Shown here: piece by piece, positions 56,231 through 64,000 of the stretch | How positions within the stretch are numbered: position 1 is the first letter of the stretch | Layout: each line of letters opens with the position of its first letter | Assembly: GCF_048771995.1 (NCBI RefSeq) | Contig: NC_133036.1 | Location: forward strand, 18,197,001-18,261,000 | Source of the DNA: Taeniopygia guttata | Lineage: Eukaryota > Chordata > Aves > Passeriformes > Estrildidae | DNA: 64,000 nt | Direction: 5' to 3' | Notes under the pieces: generated by a model | Told to the model about the DNA's origin: nothing | Database searches by the model: none | Seen by the model: the letters and a program-made list of their open reading frames with translations, nothing else | Made by a program: the position numbers and the translations under genes

Positions 56231-59200
56231 CCTTCTGAATTCTACTATGTACTGCATTTGTTGGGCATTGGGAAGGGGCACAGGTGATGTTGGCTGTTTG
56301 TGCTGACTGGTGCAGTGGTTCCATGACCCTCTGCAGGATCTGGGAACTTTAATTCTGTAATTTAGGACTCTCAGGAGATTCTATAGGCAGTGTCACTGTG
56401 CTTTGTGCTCTCTAGCAGAGTGTTGGTCTTATACACAGCAGGCGCTTGCCTAATGTTGATAACTCTGTAGCTTCTATAAAGGACAGTATTTTGACAATGT
56501 ACAGAAAATTCAGGGCCAGCTGCTTCACATCATTTGAAGCTTTAATCTGTAGATTCTGGTGACTGGAGTGTTTGCTGTCTTTAGGTAGATAATTAATCAG
56601 GTATGAACTGCTAGATACTTAGATACTATTAGACACATAGATATCTGTGCAAAAACTCTATTTCTAAATTTCTGTCTACATGAAATGGATCATTTAGTGT
56701 TCAGATTCTATCCTTCCTTCAAAGGCATTTCATGCAAGCTTGTAAGTAGATGAGTGTAAGTAAATTATGTGTAGAGTTATTTGTGGGTTGTTGATGAATG
56801 AGGTTTCTGGAGGCAGAGTTATTGAAAGAACCTAGTTTGAATTAAGCATTGGTTCATTTGGTGTGTTATGAGAGTACCTTCAAATGCAGGGTGAAAGGGA
56901 ATGAAAGGATGATCAATTTCAGAGTAAGCACTTATTTTATGCAAATTTTTAAAGCTCTCTGACAACACTGTAGCTTGAGGTGCACTGGAACTTTTCATCT
57001 CTTTTACAGAAGGAAGAGAACCACCAGGTCCTTTTCCTCTTCATCACTACCTACCCTGTCCTTCCCCGTTCTGCATATGTATGCCAGATCCTTTCTTTCT
57101 TCTTGCACCCCTTTTTCAGCTAAACAACAGCATCCTAACTTTACACCATTTCACCTCTTAGCTGAGATTGTCCTGAATTTTATCCCTCACTTCTGCATTT
57201 GGTGAACCCAGGAATTTTTAGTCTGTTTTGTCACTCAAAGTGAATTATATTGGTCCCTGGATAGATTCCAGGTGAATCCCTCAGAAATTTCTTTCTGGCT
57301 TGCCAGTGCATTTTGAATAATAAAATCAAGAGGGGAAGGGGTTTTTATTATTAATTTTTTTAAACTAGTTACACAGATAACGTAACAATTAAAACTTGAC
57401 TCTTATTCAATATCTTCTTGCTTATGAACATAACACATTTGGCAGAGTTAAAAGCTCTAGTTTAAAGGAAGCTAGTTCATCTCTACCACTTCCTGCATAT
57501 CTGCTGAAAGAAGTTCCCTATCAGACATGAAAACCACGACTCACATAATGCCCTGTCTGTGAACTCTTGTCACAGAAGTGCACTAGATGGCACTCTGGGT
57601 CTGTATTTTACACTAAATGTGATCTCAACTGCCTCCTCTGATAATTATTGTAAGTACTTACTTTTTGAAGTTTGGTGTCTTAAGTTTAAGATTAAAATTA
57701 CTGTAAAAGTCTTGTGTAAGTGGCTTTGGGTTCTTGTTGTCATTAACTTCTTCCCCCACCCCCCAGTAATCCTTCAGCATATATTTCTAAAATACAATTT
57801 TATGTATGCCACTGAGGGAGTAATCCAGCTCTGTGAGGGCAGCTGGGACGTGTTCCAGTGTTGGCTGTGCACTTTCGCATCCATGTTTGATGTATGAAGA
57901 AGCAAAATAGGAGGAGCAGAGGATGGGGGATCATTCTGCAATGTGTTCTCCCAGTCTGAGTATGGCTCAGACATAATTTGAATGAAGGCATGAAGGTTGA
58001 TGAGACCAGCCATTATTGCCATCTATAGGTCTGTGCTGAAGATTTTAAGTAGCATTAGTTTTGCTAATGGCATTAGCTCTGGAATTGTGTTTCTGATTGT
58101 ATTTAAGTTGCCTGAAACCATACGTACTGTTTCATTTTTACAGCATCATGTGAGCACAGCTTGGATCTATTGATTCCACTCGTGCTGGGTGCTCTGTAGG
58201 CTCCTGCAATGGTTTGGGAAGTGGAGTCTGGACCCTGCTTTCCCTGGGGCCCAAGGCACAGCTCTGCTGTGGGCCTGTAACCAAGATGTTGGGGCAGGGC
58301 AGCTTTCTGCATGTAGGGGGCAACTCAGCTGCCAGAGCAAATCTCCACACTGCTTCAATGATTTTTCACTGAGACATGGTGGGGTACACTGCTGTCTCCT
58401 GCCTTTTTGAATATTGTCTGCTGATAGTTGATTTTGTTAAGGCAAAGTCAGTGGTGCTTAACTTAACTCTGTCTTGGCTTTGCCTTCAAAGGGCAATGCT
58501 TAGGATGCCAAGTTAACTTCATTCATCTAGGATTTTAGAGCTCCCTCTCAACTCTTCCTGACCTGTGAACACTCCTGAGTCTTCCAGGACAAAATAAAAC
58601 AAGTTAGCTGAGCCACCTGACAGCGGTTTGAATGAACTTGTTTGATTTTGCCCTAGAACTGACTAGAAGTGCTTACACAGCCAGTTACTGGGACTCAGCT
58701 GTAAGATGTTAACAGCAGAGAAACAAAAAGGAACAGCTTTTTTTAAAAGGCCTGTGAACTGTGTGCCCTCAGTGAGAGGCTTTATATTAGCCTGTTCATT
58801 TCCCTGGGTGAGATAAGGTGTGCTTCTATGGCCTGTTCCACCAGAGGAGGTCAATAAAAAACTGTCATGTCCCGTCTGTACCTTTCCTGTAAAGGTGTGT
58901 TCCTTACCTGTGCAGCACAGATGACATTCCTGTACCCAAGGTGTCCAGTGGAGCCACACAATGTGCTTTACAGGGCTGCTTGTGGTGGAGGCTCCATTGT
59001 AGAGCCTTATTTTGCTGTGTACTTCAGAGAATGGGGAAGGCAGTTTGGCACACTAGGTTTTCCAAAAGCCTCTGAAATACAAAAATGGTTTTTGTTCCCA
59101 CTTCTGTTAATATGCTGGTACGTCTATTGGATCATGGAATAGTAAGGAAATTATAACACTTTTTATCTGTACATTATAATTTTGAGAAGAATAACAAGGT

Positions 59201-59690
59201 TAGAACATGTATCACACTCTTTATTTAATGCGAATATTGGTGAATATGTGCACAGAGAACCGCAAATAAAGTAGATTCCCCTGTTGTTCAGGAGCAAATC
59301 GGTCTGCAAAATGAAGAGTCTTACAGACAGAAATCTATATTTGGTTTAAGTGATGTAAGAGCCTAATAATAAGAGAAAGGCTCCAAAACGTGCTTAATCA
59401 TTATGACTGTTCAGCACCTAAAATGCTTCCAAAAATGCTTCGCCATTACGTCTGCTTATCATAAACACTTTTGAACACCTGAAAGCTGTGTGTGGTATGG
59501 ACTGTGGCCTTGAGACCCATGAAAAGGAAGGTGAAACTGGTGCAAAATGTGGAAGGGAATCCCTGACCTTTGCCTTCCCACCTCCCCGTGGGCTGCTGCG
59601 AGCTACCCTGAGGCCTCCGGGAACACCTGAGGAGACAGCCCCGGTCCTGCAGCCTGCCCCGAAGTGAGGAGCGGGCTGTGGAACCCCCAC
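56231..59690. other. intergenic DNA, no gene recognised
   Basis: AT-rich unique-looking sequence. The ORFs present are short, lack family similarity that I recognise and have no paired splice signals. A slight GC rise occurs from 59570 to 59690 at the edge of the CTG-rich repeat. Confidence 0.55.
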
Positions 59691-60186
59691 CCTGCTCCTG
59701 CTCCTGCTGCTGCTCCTGCTGCTGCTCCTGCTCCTGCTCCTGCTGCTGCTGCTCCTGCTCCTGCTCCTGCTCCTGTTCCTGCTCCTGCTGCTGCTCCTGC
59801 TGCTGCTGCTCCTGCTCCTGCTGCTGCTGCTCCTGCTGCTGCTGCTGCTCCATCTGCTGCTCCTGCTGCTGCTGCTCCTGCTCCTGCTGCTGCTGCTCCT
59901 GCTGCTGCTGCTGCTCCATCTGCTGCTCCTGCTGCTGCCCCTGCTCCTGCTGCTGCTCCTGCTCCTGTTCCTGCTCCTGTTCCTGTTCCTGCTCCTGCTC
60001 CTGTTCCTGCTCCTGCTCCTGCTGCTGCTGCTCCTGCTCCTGCTGCTGCTCCTGCTCCTGTTCCTGCTCCTGTTCCTGCTCCTGTTCCTGCTCCTGTTCC
60101 TGCTCCTGCTCCTGCTCCTGTTCCTGCTCCTGTTCCTGCTCTGCTGCTGCTCCTGTTCCTGCTCCTGCTCCTGCTGCTGCTCCTGC
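59691..60186. repeat. CTG/CTC-rich trinucleotide-hexanucleotide repeat (496 bp)
   Basis: An uninterrupted stretch of CTGCTC, CTGCTG and CTGTTC units (CAG/GAG on the - strand). A higher-order duplication is visible: the marker CCATCTG recurs with a 66-bp shift (59851 and 59917). All frames are open over hundreds of bases and would give low-complexity Cys/Ser, Ala/Pro, Gln/Glu or Arg/Ser polymers. These are taken as artefacts. An A-rich tract follows at 60229-60256. Confidence 0.96.
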
Positions 60187-60256
60187 GGGAGAGCGCCCGA
60201 GGTTTGGCTGCGGCCGTTCAAACAGCAAGAAAAAAAAAATAAAAAAAAAAAATTAA

Positions 60257-63200
60257 AAACTGCTCCGCTTCCCCAGCCCTGTCTCAGCAGCACCGAAGGT
60301 AGTACAGTGTGGTGGTGACCTACCCTATGCTTTTTAAAGTAACATTGGCTTTTTCTAAACTTTTCTCTGCTTTTCTCTTTCTTTTTCTTTGCTTCCCTTA
60401 CTATTAAATAAAAATATATTAATTATTTTTTTGGCATCAACATTTAATCTCATTTGGTTTTAATCTCGTTTTTGGGAATATTTTGATCCTTCAAAGTTTT
60501 GGTTTTATACATAGAGACTTAGGTTTCTTTGTTCCTCTGGGTTTAAATCAGATCATAACAAGTGCATTGTACTTAGAGTTCACACATGTCCCCTCCAGTA
60601 CTTATTTATTAAATGAGTTCACAGAAACTACACTGTAAAGCTGCTGGAATAATTTTTATGAAATAATTTTCTCTGGTAAGAGGGAAAATAGAGCTGCAAG
60701 GAAGTTAAAACCTGGGCTTGGCTTCCCCACTAATGACAAACTCAGGCCCCAAAATTTGCTGAGACAGAGATGACAGGCTCTCGCAAGTACATTGGGTCAT
60801 CCACCTCCCCCTCCTTTCTGGTTGCTGCAGGGTACGGGTGCACTCAGACAAAAAGGACTGGGGCTGCTTTGGAGCTTTTTCGTTGCTTTTTTTTTGCTAA
60901 CACATAAAGCAGAGCAGGAGTGAGATGTAGCCAATGTGATACACCTGTCCCGTTCAAGTGCACTAGACCAGCACTGCCAGGCCTTTTTCTCCCCACAGTG
61001 CTTGAAGAACATGGACTGCAAGAGTGCTGCAGCACTATTGGTTTTCTGTCACTTCTGGGTGGCCATTTTTAAATGTCAGTCTTGAGCGTGAGTGCTTCCC
61101 AGTAAGAACGATTTGGGTTTAAGGAAAAGCTGCATGGGAGCAGGGATGCTGTTGTTAGGTAGGATTGCCTGTGAGCCCATTCACTCACATCTGCTACATG
61201 CACCAGCCCAGAAAACAGTGAACAAAGCTCAGATACTGGTGCACAATGTGATCTACTTTCTTACCTCTCTGGACTTGGTTGCCTACCTCTAAACCAGATG
61301 TTTTCTTCCTGTTGCAATCTGCCTGGAGAGCTGTATGTATTACATTATCCTTTGGTATTATCAGTGGAGGCCTTTTCAAGATGAGGAGGCGCAGGACACC
61401 TTTTCTTTGTTTTAGGCTTTGACAGCACCGTTGCAGGGTGTTGGGGATTTGCTGTGGAGTACATCAAACATCTTTGATTGTTAGATTTTTCTCCTTCTTC
61501 CCGTTTTCCTTTGGAAGAGGTTATACTCCTTGGGTGTTGCCTGATGACGTTCAGGAGGTGGGTGGGTGCAATGAGATTTTTTGGGTGCAATGATATTTTT
61601 TGGCTGCACCACTCTGTAGAGTTTCTGAGAGTGCAAAGGGCCCTCAGTCCACATAAGGAGCAGCCTGAACAAATGCAAGTAGAATCAGAAGATTGTCCAA
61701 GGCAGCACATTTCTTCTTTCTGGAGCAACTCGGCAATAGAGAAGAAGATTATGTTGGAAGCAGCTGGGCTATTCTGTGTGTGTGTGTGTGTGCACTTGGC
61801 TAAGGATCCTTCATGTGATCACATCAGCCTCATGGAAATATGAAGTTTCAGCTGTGTGTTGGTATTCATATGGTGTTGGTACATCAGAGTAAAGAAATGG
61901 AAGGGGAATTTTTAAACTCTGAAATATTGTGTCCCTAATAGAAAGGACTACTAGAATCTGGAGATCTTCCTTTACTGGTAATCTCACGGCTTTGTCTTCC
62001 AGTATTCTGTATGTTAACAGAGCAAAGACTGCTGCTTTTTCATCGTCATTTCAGTGGCTTCTTTCTGCCTTTTTTCAGTATTCTGCCTTTAGTACTCCTT
62101 TCTGGATACCCTGCATATGTGCTTGCAGATGCCTCCTGACCATCTTCATACTCCTTTGAAACTTGAAAGATGTGAACAGACAGGCATACATATAGCATGG
62201 CTGCAAATTCTCATTTTCTTGGGAAATCTTGCTCAAAAGTATTCAAGAGCAGCTAGTCCTAAAGTACTGAGCTGCAGGAATCTGGTACTACAGGATGCAC
62301 AGTGTTGAAAATATTGATAATTTAGACCTTGTATTAACTGTGGAACAATAGGACAACAGACTATTCAGCAGGTGCTGTTAATGAAATATACCTAAGTGCT
62401 TTGTTGAACTGGAACCATGGTCCATACTGTGGCACTTTTTCAGCTGAAAAATCTCAAATTGTTGAGTCAAGTCCCATAGTGTTTTAGGAATAGCTCAGGA
62501 AACTGCTGACAACTCAGATAAAATGGTGGTTTTCTACCTGTGCTGTTGGCCATTCAAACTGAGCTCACACCAGATCTTTGTGGTTTTGGGGAAACCAGTG
62601 ACAAGTCAAAGAATCTTGTTTAAGTTGGTTGTTGCTGAATGCTGCACTTGCTTCTGAGGCTTGATATATTCCTTTAATTCACAAACAACTTCTCCTTCTT
62701 TCCACAGACAACTCCTAAGGTGACCTCTTGAAGGAAAGGGAGCAAACATAATTTCCTGCTGTGCTGGTGATTGTCAGTGGAGCAATCACAGGTGTGTGCA
62801 GAAGGCCAGAGCCAAGATGAACCCCTGCATGCTTTACCTACTTCTCTTTGGTTACCCAGCAGTGATTGCTGATGGCACCACATGGTGCAGGATTGCAGGC
62901 TCCTAAAATCTAACGGGCATGGTTAAACACTTTGCAAGGTCTAAGAGCCAACATGTATCTAGGTGTTCTTTCTGGTATCTGATGTTATGTGCTACCAGTA
63001 CTTAACAACATCTAAAGGCTAGTGCTTTCATTTCTGCTAGTTTCTAGCCAGACTATTTTCTTTCTTCATATACATATCTGCTGTCTGTTCCTCCCAGTAT
63101 ACCCACCATGCCTTATGTGCATTTTATCTTACATGGACAAAGTATAAGTGGACCTGGGTAGTAGTTTTGTTTGACTAGAGGCTTCTTGTAAATGGCAACC

Positions 63201-64000
63201 AGAGGGCCTAGCCCACCCCTGTGGCACAAGCTTTTAAAGTCCCATTATTGCTCTGAATCACACCTTCATCTCCACACCCTGAGTCATATATTAAAATAAA
63301 ACTGTGGGAAATAATAAAACCCAGTTATATGAATACATTTTTTATTATAAGAGTTCTTTTTTTTTTTATTACTGCTTTGAGGCTAACTCATCATCTTTTG
63401 TTATGTTCATTACAAAAGGGTTTGCTCTAGTCCCTATTAACTTGAAGGGAAAGGAACAGAGTGCACAGACAGAACAATTCCTTGCTGGCATCCATTCCCT
63501 TGTCCTCCCTATTCCTCAGTCTTTACCACAGGTGCTGTACAAGAGCCTTCTGGGGCAGGCTGGGTTACAGGGAGGGTTGACAAGGCAAGTTTGCAGAAGA
63601 CAACTCAGAAGAAGGGGGCAGATCAAGTTCTCTTTGAGTCCCATATCTAGCTTCTGGTCTGTTTTTCCAGGTACTCCTGAAACAGTTACTCTCCTTTTTC
63701 AAGGAAATAAACAGTTTTCAGCTTTGCCCCAGCAAAGTGAGAAGTTTTACTCAGTCACAAAGAAGTAGAAGATGAGATTGAAGGAGGGGAAAGAAAAAGA
63801 CAGTAAAAGGCAGAAGACTTGTTTATATTTACTAATTAGAAAAGTGGGTTGTTTCCATTTAAAAAGAAATATTCTACAAGACCATATTTTTGTTAAGTAT
63901 TTGGGCTCTGTAAATTGGGGAAATGGATGGAGCCCTTTTCTTTCTTGGGTTTTGTAAATTCAAGTATTTGTATATTGACTGAAGCTTGAGAAATTCCTTT
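60257..64000. other. intergenic DNA to the right edge, no gene recognised
   Basis: AT-rich sequence with a short TG run near 61768 and T runs. The longest frames show no known domain. By synteny CEBPA would be expected further right, outside the window. Confidence 0.55.

Noticed and set aside
59418..60293. Open frames of 192-291 codons giving Gln/Glu, Arg/Ser, Cys/Ser or Ala/Pro polymers
   Set aside because: These are translations of the CTG/CTC-rich repeat. Every frame is open because the repeat lacks stops, not because of coding selection.
63304..63768. 154-codon + strand frame near the right edge
   Set aside because: It begins in low-complexity aromatic-rich sequence from AT runs, shows no recognisable domain, and has no promoter or splice support.

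Overview
The window is vertebrate nuclear DNA, almost certainly from a bird. The genes are split by GT-AG introns, several repeats are CR1 LINE tails ending in the avian-type ATTCTGTG motif, and there are retroviral LTR-like elements of a kind I associate with songbirds. Two protein-coding genes can be read exon by exon. No bacterial-type features, CRISPR arrays, or recognisable tRNA or rRNA genes were seen.

Layout: (1) At 1-2530 on the + strand are the last two coding exons of LRP3 (LDL receptor-related protein 3), covering most of its cytoplasmic tail. (2) From 2531 to about 10.97 kb lies the tail-to-tail interval between LRP3 and the next gene. It holds a 209-bp inverted repeat pair (98.6 % identical arms, 2.9 kb apart), a 19-bp minisatellite and a 32-bp tandem array of about 730 bp. 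(3) From about 10.97 to 51.1 kb on the - strand is the complete SLC7A10 gene, encoding Asc-1, the small neutral amino acid light chain of a heteromeric transporter. Its 11 coding exons join in frame to 502 codons plus stop. Intron 5 uses a GC donor. Intron 4 holds a near-perfect hairpin of about 50 bp. Intron 1 (22.5 kb) carries a CR1 fragment, a 35/36-bp minisatellite and an LTR-like element. (4) Exon 1 sits in a CpG island (about 50.45-52.07 kb) with its own GC-rich 65-84 bp tandem repeat directly upstream of the start codon. (5) From 52 to 64 kb there is no recognisable gene: AT-rich DNA, a CR1 relic, and a 496-bp CTG/CTC-rich repeat at 59.7-60.2 kb.

The order and orientation LRP3(+), SLC7A10(-) match human 19q13.11 as I remember it, where CEBPA follows SLC7A10. 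CEBPA is not inside this window but would be expected beyond its right end. The right-hand 12 kb may therefore hold distal CEBPA or SLC7A10 regulatory DNA, which is an inference from synteny only. The two genes do not work in one pathway: LRP3 is an endocytic-type receptor, and Asc-1 exchanges glycine, D-serine and other small neutral amino acids together with 4F2hc (SLC3A2). I found no convincing new biological system. The points most worth checking are the two inverted-repeat structures, the GC-AG intron and the promoter-proximal minisatellite.
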